A stretch of DNA of 64,000 bases from assembly GCA_019634415.1 (NCBI GenBank), contig JAHQVJ010000041.1, positions 62,001 to 126,000 of the forward strand. Direction: 5' to 3'. Of this stretch, positions 24,663 through 33,105 are shown in pieces. Under the pieces are notes generated by a model. The model ran no database searches, was not told where the DNA came from, and worked only from the letters and a program-made list of their open reading frames with translations. The stretch is from Myxococcales bacterium. GTDB taxonomy: Bacteria; Myxococcota_A; UBA796; GCA-2862545. Position 1 is the first letter of the stretch; each line of letters begins with the position of its first letter. Position numbers and translations under genes: made by a program.

Positions 24663-25967
24663 ATGACAACGACCATGAGAGCTTTGCCGATCGCCCTTGC
24701 CCTGTGTGTGGCGGGCTGTTCCGGAGACGAGACCACGGACAAGCCCACCGACACAGCCACCGAGACCGACACCACCGAGACCACCGAGGATTCCGGCACC
24801 CGTCCGCCGCCCGACCTCACGGGCCAGCTCGGCGCCATCACCTTCGCTGACTTCGGGGAGTCCGCCCTCGGGCCGTCGGGGCGGATCGCGCTTGGTCACT
24901 TCGCCAACGTCGACGGGGGCTATCTCAACCCCATCGCGTGCCTCGTCCTCGGCACCACCTGCATCGAGGCCTATCCGAAGGTGGGCAAGTCCGTGTCGCC
25001 CACCCAGGACACCAACTGGCTCAACGGCGCCACCTTCGTGAACCTCGGCTCCGACTTCGAGGCCAACGACGTGTTCCTGCTCGACGCGTCGGCTCAGTTC
25101 GGCGCCCAGATCTACCTGGGTACGCCCCTGGGCCTGCAGGGCTCCGGAAACGTCACCCTGGCTGGTGATCTGATGCCCTACATGGGCACCGGCGTCATCG
25201 ACAACGCCGACGACATGACGGTGGTGAGCCCCGATCCCATGCAGACCCTGCGAGTGGGCCCGAAGGACACCGTGGACTTCACCTGGAAGAAGGCCACCAA
25301 CGGCGATCCCTACCTGGAGATCAACGGTACCGTCTTCGGCCTCGACGACTCCACGGGAACCTTCGCCCTCGACATCGACTCCCTCGGGCTGACGCCGCCC
25401 GCCGACGTGGCGGTGGCCACCCTGAGCCGGATCCGACACACCACCATCGACGCCAGCGGCAACAACCTCGAGGTGCAGTCGCGCTCCGATCAGTCGTTCC
25501 TGGTGGAGTACGTGGAGCTGCTCAAGGGCTGGTCCGAGCTCACCGACAAGGTGGACATCGCGGGTACCTGCAAGGACGCCCAGGCCCTCACGGCGCTGCC
25601 CGAGGGCAAGTACGTGGGCACGCTGACGGGCTACGCCAACGACATCAATCTGGCCTACGGCAACGACCTGACGGGGTTCGACACCGCCGGTCTCGATGCG
25701 GTGGTCAAGATCGATCTCTCTGCGGGTGAGATCCTCACCATGAACTACAACCAGCCCGGCGCCGACGCGGCCATGTTCTTGCTGGCCGACGACTGCGATC
25801 CCGCCAACGGCCTCGTGGGGCAGGACGCGCCGGTGAACAACGGCGTGGGCCTCGAAGAGAGCATGAACTTCACGGCTACCAAGGGCGGTAGCTACTTCCT
25901 GGTGCTCGACAACTGGATGCCCGAGGACTCGGGCGGCCTGTTCACGCTGACGTTGACGATCCTGTAG
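24663..25967 (+). CDS. Hypothetical lipoprotein with C-terminal pre-peptidase-like domain
   Basis: 434 residues. The signal ends in a lipobox (ALCVAGC), followed by a long Thr/Asp/Glu linker (residues about 20-45) of the type seen on several surface lipoproteins in this window. The middle is a beta-rich domain without recognised motifs. The last 100 residues (from VDIAGTCKDAQ; GGSYFLVLDNW, FTLTLTIL at the end) look like a PPC-type beta-sandwich often found at the C-terminus of secreted enzymes. Two ATGs, 24663 and 24675, are possible starts. It is probably on the outer membrane. It overlaps the convergent permease gene by 26 bases. Confidence 0.75.
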   Translation: MTTTMRALPIALALCVAGCSGDETTDKPTDTATETDTTETTEDSGTRPPPDLTGQLGAITFADFGESALGPSGRIALGHFANVDGGYLNPIACLVLGTTCIEAYPKVGKSVSPTQDTNWLNGATFVNLGSDFEANDVFLLDASAQFGAQIYLGTPLGLQGSGNVTLAGDLMPYMGTGVIDNADDMTVVSPDPMQTLRVGPKDTVDFTWKKATNGDPYLEINGTVFGLDDSTGTFALDIDSLGLTPPADVAVATLSRIRHTTIDASGNNLEVQSRSDQSFLVEYVELLKGWSELTDKVDIAGTCKDAQALTALPEGKYVGTLTGYANDINLAYGNDLTGFDTAGLDAVVKIDLSAGEILTMNYNQPGADAAMFLLADDCDPANGLVGQDAPVNNGVGLEESMNFTATKGGSYFLVLDNWMPEDSGGLFTLTLTIL

Positions 25968-27216
25968 ACCGCCAGGTCCACAGCGCGTAGATCGGCACGC
26001 CCGACAGGATCGCCGCCCCGCCGGCCAGCAGCCGCGGGGTGGGCGCCTGGGCGAGCAAGGCCAGGCAGAGCGCGGCGGTGAGCAAGGGGATCACGGGGCC
26101 ACCGGGCACCCGGAACCCTGGCGACGCCGCTCCCGCCAGGCGGTCCCGACGGCGGAACACCAGGATCGCGAAGCAGGTGGGGATGAACTGCGCGAAGCGG
26201 GCCACCACGCTGATCAGGGCCAGCTGGGCGAAGGTGCCGCTCACGGCGATGGCCACGCTGATCGTCGTCGTGAGCACGATGGCGGGCACGGGCGTGCCGT
26301 AGCGCGCGTGTAGCTGCGACAGCCACGGTGGGAGCTGGCCTCGCTCCGACAGCGCGAACACCATGCGCGGTGCGATGAGCGCCGTCCCCGACGTGGTGCC
26401 GAACACCGACACCGCGATGCCGACGGCGATCAGCAGGGCCCCAGCGGAGCCTAGGAAGGTGGTGGCGGCCTCGGCGATGGGGGCGTCGGAGCCCGCCATG
26501 CCCGGGTAGGTGCCCTGCGCCACGGCGAAGGTGCCCAGGTAGATCAGGAGCACCACGCCCATCACCGACAGCAGCGCCAGGGGCACCGTGCGCTGCGGAT
26601 CTCGCGTCTCGCCGGCCACCACTGCCGTCTGCTCGAAGCCCGCGTAGGCCCACAGCACGAGCAGCGTGGTCTCCCCGAGCCGATCCCAACCCTGGGGCGC
26701 GAAGGGCACGAAGGCGTCGGCGCCCGCGTACAGCACGCCCACTCCCAGGAAGATGGCCAGCGGCAGGAGCTTGGCCACCGTGAACAGCTTGATGACCCCC
26801 GCGCCCACCCGTGCCCCCAGCACGTTGGCGAACGCCAACGCCACCAAGGCCGATGCGGCGATGGTGGGCACCAGCGCCGGCGACTGCTCGGTGTCCAGGC
26901 CCACCGCCGTCAGCAGGGCCAGCGCGAACCCGTTCGCCAGCGCGGCCCAGGAGATCAGCCGCACCACCCACGAGATCCAGCCCACCTGGAATCCCACGAA
27001 TGGGCCGAAGGCCGACTCGGCGTAGATGTAGGCGGCTCCCGTGCCGCTGAAGCGCGCGCCCGCCTCGGCGAAGCACAGCGCCAGCAGCAGGCTGAACACG
27101 CCCGCGATGAGCAGTGCCACGATGGCGGCGGGCCCGAGCAGCTCTGCCGCCTTGCCGGGGAGCAGGAAGATCCCCGAGCCGATCACGGCGTTCACGCCGA
27201 TGGCCGTGATGTCCAC
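25942..27216 (-). CDS. APC family amino acid permease
   Basis: About 424 residues with 11-12 hydrophobic helices. The first helix has the APC signature AVIGSGIFLLPG, followed by FAEAGARFSGTGAAYIY, and helix 6 carries LWAYAGFEQTAVVAGETRDP, all typical of proton-coupled amino acid permeases. The substrate cannot be read. The start is uncertain: GTG at 27216 is the first usual start codon, but the family normally has 10-20 more residues before the first helix, and the in-frame sequence upstream (GSLIRSLTF) looks like that extension with no ATG/GTG/TTG available. The true start may be a rare codon. The TerB-like gene lies immediately upstream on the same strand. Confidence 0.88.
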   Translation of the reverse strand: MDITAIGVNAVIGSGIFLLPGKAAELLGPAAIVALLIAGVFSLLLALCFAEAGARFSGTGAAYIYAESAFGPFVGFQVGWISWVVRLISWAALANGFALALLTAVGLDTEQSPALVPTIAASALVALAFANVLGARVGAGVIKLFTVAKLLPLAIFLGVGVLYAGADAFVPFAPQGWDRLGETTLLVLWAYAGFEQTAVVAGETRDPQRTVPLALLSVMGVVLLIYLGTFAVAQGTYPGMAGSDAPIAEAATTFLGSAGALLIAVGIAVSVFGTTSGTALIAPRMVFALSERGQLPPWLSQLHARYGTPVPAIVLTTTISVAIAVSGTFAQLALISVVARFAQFIPTCFAILVFRRRDRLAGAASPGFRVPGGPVIPLLTAALCLALLAQAPTPRLLAGGAAILSGVPIYALWTWRSTGSSTSA

Positions 27217-27274
27217 GAAGGTGAGGGACCGGATCAGCGACCCCTTGGCTCCTCCTGCGTCGGTGCTGGCGATG

Positions 27275-27622
27275 TCAGTCCTCGTGCGGGTCGGGCTGCA
27301 GCAGCTGCTCGAAGAGCGACAGCGTCTCCATCTCCTTGCTGTCCACCCGGTTGTCGGCGCCCACCACCTGCAGCATCGTGTTCAGGAAGATCTGCCGGTG
27401 CTCGCCCGGGATGTCGGTGGGATCCACGTCGTCGATGGGTGGGGGGAGCTTGAGCCATCGCTCCACCTGGGCGCGCTCCTGGTCGTCCAGATCGAGCTGG
27501 TCGAACAAGCGCCGGGCGAACGTCTTCTCGGCGTCTTGCACCTCGAGATCGGCCCACGCGAAGGAACAGACGAATCGCATGAGCCTGAGGCGGTCCTCCT
27601 TGTCCAGATCGGCGAATTCCAT
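27275..27622 (-). CDS. TerB-like (tellurite-resistance TerB family) protein
   Basis: 115 residues, all-helical and acidic. The pattern RLRLMRFVCSFAWADLEVQDAE followed near the end by VVGADNRVDSKEMETL is the duplicated helix pair with acidic metal-ligand-like residues of the TerB/DjlA-N family. Such small proteins are often accessory to membrane stress systems. No other ter gene is nearby. It lies between the LOG-like gene and the permease gene, all on the minus strand, with short gaps that suggest one transcript. Confidence 0.75.
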   Translation of the reverse strand: MEFADLDKEDRLRLMRFVCSFAWADLEVQDAEKTFARRLFDQLDLDDQERAQVERWLKLPPPIDDVDPTDIPGEHRQIFLNTMLQVVGADNRVDSKEMETLSLFEQLLQPDPHED

Positions 27623-27647
27623 GTCCGAGTCCCCCTTCCAAGTCCCG

Positions 27648-28184
27648 TCAGGGCGGGCGCAGCAGACCGCCGAGCAGCACGATCACCTCGGCGGCGGTCT
27701 CCACACCGTACACCCGATCGTCGACAAGATCGGGGAAACGAACCCTCGCATCTAGCTTTGTGTCGGCGACTGTTCCGCTCCAACCTTCGGTACGATAGGC
27801 GAGCACCGGGCGGTCCAGCACCCAGGCCAGCGCCAGCTCGGACAGCGTCCCGGCGCCTCCACCAATTCCCACCACGGCGTCGGCGTGGGCCACCAGCCCG
27901 TTGCGGAGGGGGCCCATGGACGTGGGCAGCACGATGTCCACGTGGGGGTTGGCCGACCCGGCATCGGAGGTGGGCAGGATCCCGATCACGTCGCTGCCCG
28001 AGGCGGCGGCGGAGCTTCGTGCACCCCGAGCGGCGGCCGCCATCACGCCCCCGCGGCCGCCACACGCCACGCGGTACCCGGCGTCCACCAAGGCTCGGCC
28101 GAGGTCCATGGCGAGGGTCTCGCGTGGATCCCCGGTTGGCAAGGAGCCGCTGCCCACCACCGCCACCACGCGGCGGCGGGTCAC
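27648..28184 (-). CDS. TIGR00725/LOG-like Rossmann protein
   Basis: 178 residues. The sequence runs VVAVVGSGSLP, then GYRVACGGRGGVMAAAARGA, GILPTSDAGSANPHVDIVLP, RNGLVAHADAVVGIGGGAGTLSEL, the order found in the LOG/TIGR00725 group. LOG enzymes release cytokinin bases from riboside monophosphates, using a PGGxGTxxE motif; here the corresponding segment is GGGAGTLSE, so nucleotide binding is likely but the reaction is uncertain. GTG at 28184 overlaps the stop of the FAD oxidoreductase (GTGA), so the two are co-translated. Confidence 0.85.
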   Translation of the reverse strand: MTRRRVVAVVGSGSLPTGDPRETLAMDLGRALVDAGYRVACGGRGGVMAAAARGARSSAAASGSDVIGILPTSDAGSANPHVDIVLPTSMGPLRNGLVAHADAVVGIGGGAGTLSELALAWVLDRPVLAYRTEGWSGTVADTKLDARVRFPDLVDDRVYGVETAAEVIVLLGGLLRPP

Positions 28185-29305
28185 AGGAACCTCGTGGCGG
28201 CCAGGCGCCAAGGCGCCACCGAGACGTCGCTGCCCATCAGGCCGTCGGCGACGGAGCGGGCCAGGGCCGGCCCGAGCCCCCAGTCGTTGCCGCAGGTGCC
28301 CACGGCGGCGACGCGTCGCGGGTTGCCTGGCAGCGGCCCGACGATGGGAAGGTTGTCGCAGGTGTGGGCCTCGATCCAGGCGCGATGCCCGATCTGAAGG
28401 GCGTCGGGCGCTAGGCGGTGCGCGAAGGCAGCCAGCCGATCCTGCACTGCCGCCACCACGACGGGATCGGTCTCTCCGACCTCCAGGTGGGGGGTGGCCC
28501 AGCGGCAGCCGCCCACCGACAGGCCCTCGGGCTCGGAGCGCCACCAGGTGTAGCCGTAGCCAGCCCGCAGGGCGGCGCCCGCTGGGGTGGCGACCTGGTG
28601 CAGGCTGCTCCAGGCCTGCTCTCGAACGGGCACCACCTTCTCCACGAAGAAGTCGTCGATGGCGCACACGCCGGAGCCTGCGGCGTACACCGCCACCTCG
28701 CAGTGCACGCCTCCGTGTGGACCGCGCACCACGAGGCCGTCCGAGGTGTCGTGCACGTGGGTCACGGGCCAGTGCTCGCGCAGCTCGGCGCCCGCTCCCC
28801 GGGCGCCGTCGCACAGGGTGCCGAGGGCGGACAGGGGCTGCACCGTCCCCTCGCTGGGCACGTGCAGCGCTGGGCCGCTGCGCGACAGGCCCAGGGTGGC
28901 TCGGACCCCCTCGGCGTCGACGACGGAGGCCTGCCGTCCCAGCTGTTGCAGGGCGGTCGCCGAGCGCGTCACCTGATCGGGCTCGCGGTCGTCCAGGGCC
29001 ACCCACCAGCCGCCGCCTCGCTGAAGCAGCCCCCACCGGTCCAGCAGGGCCGCTCCCTGTGCCGCCGCCTCGTACAGCTCGGCAGCATCCGCCTCGCCGA
29101 GGGCGTGCACCACGCGGTAGGGGTGCTCGACGAGGGCTGCGAGCACCTGGCCGGGTCCACGTCCAGAGGCGCCGTCACCCACGGTGTGGGCCTCGAGCAC
29201 CGTCACCTCGGCGCCCGCCTCGGCCAGCAGCCGTGCCGTGCACAGCCCCACCACGCCAGCGCCGATCACCACCACGTCGCTGCGCCCCTCGGGCGATGCT
29301 GTCAC
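28181..29305 (-). CDS. FAD-dependent oxidoreductase, DAO family
   Basis: 374 residues. N-terminal Rossmann motif VVVIGAGVVGLCTARLLAEAG followed by an acidic residue (E38) places FAD binding, and the body has the glycine/D-amino-acid-oxidase layout, ending with the second FAD contact TCDNLPIVGPLPG ... VGTCGNDWGLGPALA. It likely oxidises an amine or amino acid; the substrate is unknown. GTG at 29305 overlaps the stop of the preceding gene (GTGA) and its own stop overlaps the LOG-like gene, so three genes are chained on the minus strand. Confidence 0.9.
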   Translation of the reverse strand: MTASPEGRSDVVVIGAGVVGLCTARLLAEAGAEVTVLEAHTVGDGASGRGPGQVLAALVEHPYRVVHALGEADAAELYEAAAQGAALLDRWGLLQRGGGWWVALDDREPDQVTRSATALQQLGRQASVVDAEGVRATLGLSRSGPALHVPSEGTVQPLSALGTLCDGARGAGAELREHWPVTHVHDTSDGLVVRGPHGGVHCEVAVYAAGSGVCAIDDFFVEKVVPVREQAWSSLHQVATPAGAALRAGYGYTWWRSEPEGLSVGGCRWATPHLEVGETDPVVVAAVQDRLAAFAHRLAPDALQIGHRAWIEAHTCDNLPIVGPLPGNPRRVAAVGTCGNDWGLGPALARSVADGLMGSDVSVAPWRLAATRFL

Positions 29306-30306
29306 CAGGTCTCCACTCCCACGGTGTAGGACAGGCTACCGCGCCACGCGTCGATGGCGCCCGTGATCCGCAAGGCGGTCCCGTTGGGTGCTTGCAGCAC
29401 CTCTGCGGCGGCACCCACCGAGCCGCCGATCCGGGTGCGCTGTGCGCCACGCCCGGGCAGGGTGAAGGCGCCAAGGCGGAGGCGCACGTCGTGCTGCAGC
29501 GCCCACAGCTCCGCTCCCAGGTGGGCCGACACCGTGGCTGGCGAGGTGTACAGCGCCTCGTGCGCCGTCCACGCCGTCGGGTCCACCGCGTCGGCGGAGG
29601 GGCCGGTCCACACCAGATCTGCAGCGAGCAGCGCCCAGGGGGCGCCCCAGGTGTGCTGTGCTCGAGCGGGTCCGTAGGAGCCGGGTCGGTTGGTGGCTCC
29701 GATCGTGGTGCTGGCCCCCACTGCGATCTGCGCGGGGGTGCGCACCGCACTGGTGCGTGTGGGGGTACGCACCCGGGCACCCAGGCGGAGCGGAAGACCC
29801 GCTGGCGCCACCAATGCACCCGCAGAGGCGCCCGCCGCCAGATCGCGTTTCCCCGCGCTGTGCTGGACCACGAGGTGCGGCAGGATCCCGACCGCCACCG
29901 TGCCCGTGGCCCAGGCCGTTCCCAGCGACCACTGGGAGGTGCCCAGTCGCTGTGGCCCCAGCCTCCACTCGTGCTCCGTCAGGTGGAGACCCAGTGCGGC
30001 GCTGCGATGCCGCACGGTCCCACACACCTGCCAGCGGGCTCGCACCCCCGAGTGCTCGGGCTCGCCGTGCAGAAAGGGGTGCGCGCGCGCCTGCAGGCAC
30101 CCGTCCACCTCGGACCGTGCGTGCTCGACCATCGAACGACGCATCACCAGGGCGGCGGGATTCAACAGCTGTGCGCTCGGGCTCTCTGCCACGGCAGTAA
30201 ATGCGCCACCCATTGCGCGCATTCGAGCGCTTCCGAGCGTGCCCGGCTCGGAAAATTCCAAGGGGTTCGCCGACGCCAAGACGACACCCAATGCGGCCCA
30301 CCACAT
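29302..30306 (-). CDS. Hypothetical exported outer-membrane-like protein
   Basis: 334 residues from the ATG at 30306. The start (MWWAALGVVLASANPLEFSE) is a short signal peptide. RMRAMGGAFTAVAESPSAQLLNPAAL matches the beginning of FadL-like/PorV-type outer-membrane barrels, where an 'MG.A..A...D....NPA.L' segment is conserved. The rest is strand-rich with His and Arg. It is therefore probably a barrel involved in hydrophobic-molecule or surface-protein transport, but the exact type is unclear. It is the first gene of a chain with the FAD oxidoreductase (GTGA overlap) and LOG-like genes. Confidence 0.72.
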   Translation of the reverse strand: MWWAALGVVLASANPLEFSEPGTLGSARMRAMGGAFTAVAESPSAQLLNPAALVMRRSMVEHARSEVDGCLQARAHPFLHGEPEHSGVRARWQVCGTVRHRSAALGLHLTEHEWRLGPQRLGTSQWSLGTAWATGTVAVGILPHLVVQHSAGKRDLAAGASAGALVAPAGLPLRLGARVRTPTRTSAVRTPAQIAVGASTTIGATNRPGSYGPARAQHTWGAPWALLAADLVWTGPSADAVDPTAWTAHEALYTSPATVSAHLGAELWALQHDVRLRLGAFTLPGRGAQRTRIGGSVGAAAEVLQAPNGTALRITGAIDAWRGSLSYTVGVETW

Positions 30307-30372
30307 TAGTGGTCCGCCCTGGTATTGAACAGCATCTTGTGGCCGCGCTCGATTTTGGGGTACGGAGAACGC

Positions 30373-30987
30373 ATGGCGAACACCATCAGCACCCACCAAC
30401 CCGGTCCACTCCAATCCGCGGCAGCGGGTGTCACCACCATCACCACCGTGGTGGTGGGGCTCTGGTTCATCCACGCGGTGAACGTGGCTGTGGGGCTCAA
30501 CGGGTATGGCATCGTGCCGCGCACGGTGGATGGGCTGTCGGGGATCATCGCAGCGCCGTTCTTACATGGTTCCGTGAGCCACATCGCGCTGAATACCGTG
30601 TCGCTGGCCATCCTGGGTTCCATCACCATGGTGCGCAGACGCGCGGACTTCTTCCTGGTCTCGGCGGTCAGCGCCTTCACGTCGGGGCTCGGGGTGTGGT
30701 TGATCGGCGCGGCGGGCACCACCACCATCGGCGCCAGCGGTGTGATCTTTGGCTACCTCGGATTTCTCATGGCCCGGGGATTCTTCGAGCGCAGCCTGTC
30801 CGCCATCGCGTTGTCGGCCATCGTGATCTGGTTCTTCGGTGGCATGGTGTGGGGCGTGCTGCCCACGGTGGGCCCGATGATCAGCTGGGAGGCCCACTTG
30901 TTTGGCTTCCTGGGGGGCGTGGGCACGGCCCGCGTGCTCGGCAAGGGCATTCGCCGCGAGCGGCGTCGTCAGCTCGCCTCGGCGTGA
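30373..30987 (+). CDS. Rhomboid family intramembrane serine protease
   Basis: 204 residues with six membrane helices. The catalytic dyad is visible: Ser in GASGVIFGYLG (S122) and His in EAHLFGFLGG (H175). SHIALNTVSLAILG (about 69-82) is the rhomboid helix-2 signature with its conserved His and Asn. It should cleave transmembrane segments within the inner membrane. The ATG at 30373 follows GGAGAA; an in-frame ATG at 30325 would add 16 residues. It overlaps the convergent HEAT-repeat gene by 19 bases and is divergent from the barrel protein gene. Confidence 0.93.
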   Translation: MANTISTHQPGPLQSAAAGVTTITTVVVGLWFIHAVNVAVGLNGYGIVPRTVDGLSGIIAAPFLHGSVSHIALNTVSLAILGSITMVRRRADFFLVSAVSAFTSGLGVWLIGAAGTTTIGASGVIFGYLGFLMARGFFERSLSAIALSAIVIWFFGGMVWGVLPTVGPMISWEAHLFGFLGGVGTARVLGKGIRRERRRQLASA

Positions 30988-31523
30988 CGTCGCAGGAACT
31001 CCACCGCTAGCTGCAGGACCACGCGCACCCGCGCGTCCGGCTCGTGCTCGGTACGCGCCGTGAGGGATGGGAGCAGATCGGGCCACGCCACCGCTCCGGC
31101 GGTCTGAGCGGCCGCCTTTCGCACGCGCCAGCTCGAGTCCGACAGCGCGCGGGCCACGGCTGGCTGGCCCACGTGTGCGGGCGTGTTGGCCGCCGCCGAC
31201 ACCGCGAAGAGCCGTACCGACTCGTCGGGGTCTGACGTCAGCTCGTCGAGCAAGTCGACGGCTTGGGCGAAGTAGTGGGTGAGCACCGTGAGCCTCGTGA
31301 TGGCCACGCCGCGGACATACTCGGAGGGGTGTCGGGCTCCCGCCGCCAGGGACTCCAGGTCGTCGTCCGTGACGGTCTTCGTCTCGGCGATCTCGATGAA
31401 GGCATCGATGACGGCGGACAACGCATCGCGATCACCCGGATCCGTGACCACCTCGTCGAAGTTCGCCAGCTCCACGTCGCGGGAGAAGGAGAAGAGCCGG
31501 GGCTTTCTCCGTCGCTTCGACAT
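30969..31523 (-). CDS. HEAT-repeat-like protein
   Basis: 184 residues from the ATG at 31523. After a basic N-terminus (MSKRRRKPRLFSF) come helix pairs with HEAT/Armadillo character: YVRGVAITRLTVLTHY, PDESVRLFAVSAAANTPAHVG, DSSWRVRKAAAQTAGAVAW, ARVRVVLQLAVEFLRRH. It is probably a protein-interaction scaffold in the cytoplasm. An upstream GTG at 31574 would add 17 residues. It has a 19-base tail-to-tail overlap with the rhomboid gene. Function not assigned. Confidence 0.78.
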   Translation of the reverse strand: MSKRRRKPRLFSFSRDVELANFDEVVTDPGDRDALSAVIDAFIEIAETKTVTDDDLESLAAGARHPSEYVRGVAITRLTVLTHYFAQAVDLLDELTSDPDESVRLFAVSAAANTPAHVGQPAVARALSDSSWRVRKAAAQTAGAVAWPDLLPSLTARTEHEPDARVRVVLQLAVEFLRRHAEAS

Positions 31524-31602
31524 CGCGTCTGCGTCTCCTCGACTCCGCATCCCCCGCGGAGCTCTCACCGTCACGGCCGTATCCCAGGAGCTGCCGTCGT
31601 GC

Positions 31603-33105
31603 TCAGGTCGGGAACGCCCATGGCGCCAGCCCGAGGGCCACCAGGCTGGCCACCAGGGCCAGGCTCAGGTTGAGCACCAGGCCCGCCGATGCCATGTCTC
31701 CAGGGCTCACGTCACCCCCCTGAGCAGCGATGGCGTTGGGCGGGGTGGCCACGGGCATCATGAAGGCGCAGCTCGCGCTGATGGTGGCCGGCACCATCCA
31801 CACCATCGGGTCCATGCCCGCCGAGGCAGCCCCTGCGGCCAGCAGCGGCAGCAGGATCTGGGTGGTGGCGGTGTTGCTGGTGAGCTCCGTGAGGAAGGTG
31901 ACCCCCAAGCAGATCACCAACACGTCCACGCCACTCGGCAGGGCCGTGAGCCACTGCGTGCCCTGCGCCAGCCACTCCGTCAGTCCCGAGGCGCCGATGG
32001 TGGTGGCTAGGGAGAACCCGCCCCCCAGCAAGAAGATCACGCTCCATGGCAGGTGTCGCTCTGCGTCGCGGAAGTCCATCACGAAGCCGGCCGGTGCGTC
32101 GGCCGTGGGCCCCTTCGGCAGCAGGAACAAGACGATGGCAGCCCCCACGGCGACCCATGCGTCGTCCACCAGTCCGGCCAGACCCGTCGCCTCGGACCAT
32201 CCGGGCAGCTGCACGATGCCCAGATCCACCGGCCGGCGGGTGAGCCAGAGGCCCATCGCCCCCGCCACCACCGCGAGCACCGAGCGCTCCCCGGGCCGCC
32301 ACTGGGGCAGGGGGGGAGCCGGAACGGCGCGCCCTTCGTCGGTCACCAGCATGCGGGTGATCACGAACCACGCCACCGGGATGGCCAGCACCGTGAAGGG
32401 GATCCCCACCAGCATCCACTGGGCGAAGCTGACGTCGCGCCCCACCTGGTCCACCGTGACCTGGGCGAACACCGCGTTGGGGAACGTGCCGATGAGGGTG
32501 GCCACGCCGCCGATGCTCGCCGCGTAGGCCAGGGCCAGGGCGTAGGCGCTGCGGGCGCGGCCACGCGCCCCGGCCTGATCGGCCATCAGCAGGGCGAGGG
32601 GCAGCATCATCACGGTGGTGGCGGTGTTGGACACCAGGCCCGAGAGCAAGGCGGAGGCCACCATGAGGCCGAGCACGGTGCGACGTGGGCTCGCCCGCAG
32701 CGCTGCCGGACGGAGCAGCACCGCCACGAGCCGCTCGTGCAGCCCCACCACCTCCATGGCGCGACCTAGCAGGAAGCCGCCCAGCATCAAGAAGATCAGC
32801 GGGTGGGCATAGGGAGCGGAGGCCTCCTTGATCGACACGATGCCGAGCGCTGGGAACGCCACCAGGGGCACCAGGGCCGTGATGGTGATCGGGAGCACGC
32901 CGCCGAGCCACCACAGGGCCATCAGGATCGTGACGCCCAGCGTGCGCCAGCCCTGGACCGTCAGCCCGTCGGGAGGATCGCTGGCGGCGATGGTGGCGCA
33001 GCAGAGCAGTCCCAGCAGCACGCCCGTCAGCCGGTAGGCTGGCTTGGTCTGTAGCTGCTCCCAGACGGCCACGGCTTGCCCCAGGGCAGCCAGCGCAGTC
33101 TTCAT
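31603..33105 (-). CDS. SLC13/DASS-type anion-sodium symporter
   Basis: 500 residues, 11 or more hydrophobic helices in two inverted halves. Each half carries the SNT signature of the divalent-anion/sodium symporters: SNTATTVMMLP (first half) and SNTATTQILLP (second half), and the C-terminal ISASCAFMMPVATPPNAI is the other family hallmark. Likely substrates are dicarboxylates, sulphate or phosphate, imported with sodium. The ATG overlaps the stop of the phospholipase C gene (ATGA), so the two are co-translated; uptake of a phosphate-related product released by the enzyme is an attractive but unproven link. Confidence 0.92.
   Translation of the reverse strand: MKTALAALGQAVAVWEQLQTKPAYRLTGVLLGLLCCATIAASDPPDGLTVQGWRTLGVTILMALWWLGGVLPITITALVPLVAFPALGIVSIKEASAPYAHPLIFLMLGGFLLGRAMEVVGLHERLVAVLLRPAALRASPRRTVLGLMVASALLSGLVSNTATTVMMLPLALLMADQAGARGRARSAYALALAYAASIGGVATLIGTFPNAVFAQVTVDQVGRDVSFAQWMLVGIPFTVLAIPVAWFVITRMLVTDEGRAVPAPPLPQWRPGERSVLAVVAGAMGLWLTRRPVDLGIVQLPGWSEATGLAGLVDDAWVAVGAAIVLFLLPKGPTADAPAGFVMDFRDAERHLPWSVIFLLGGGFSLATTIGASGLTEWLAQGTQWLTALPSGVDVLVICLGVTFLTELTSNTATTQILLPLLAAGAASAGMDPMVWMVPATISASCAFMMPVATPPNAIAAQGGDVSPGDMASAGLVLNLSLALVASLVALGLAPWAFPT

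Noticed and set aside
27275-27622. A tellurite-resistance operon
   Set aside because: Only one TerB-like gene is present, without TerC/D/Z partners.
27901-30309. A plus-strand frame of about 800 codons
   Set aside because: It is Arg/Pro-rich and antisense to three well-supported genes (LOG-like, FAD oxidoreductase, barrel).
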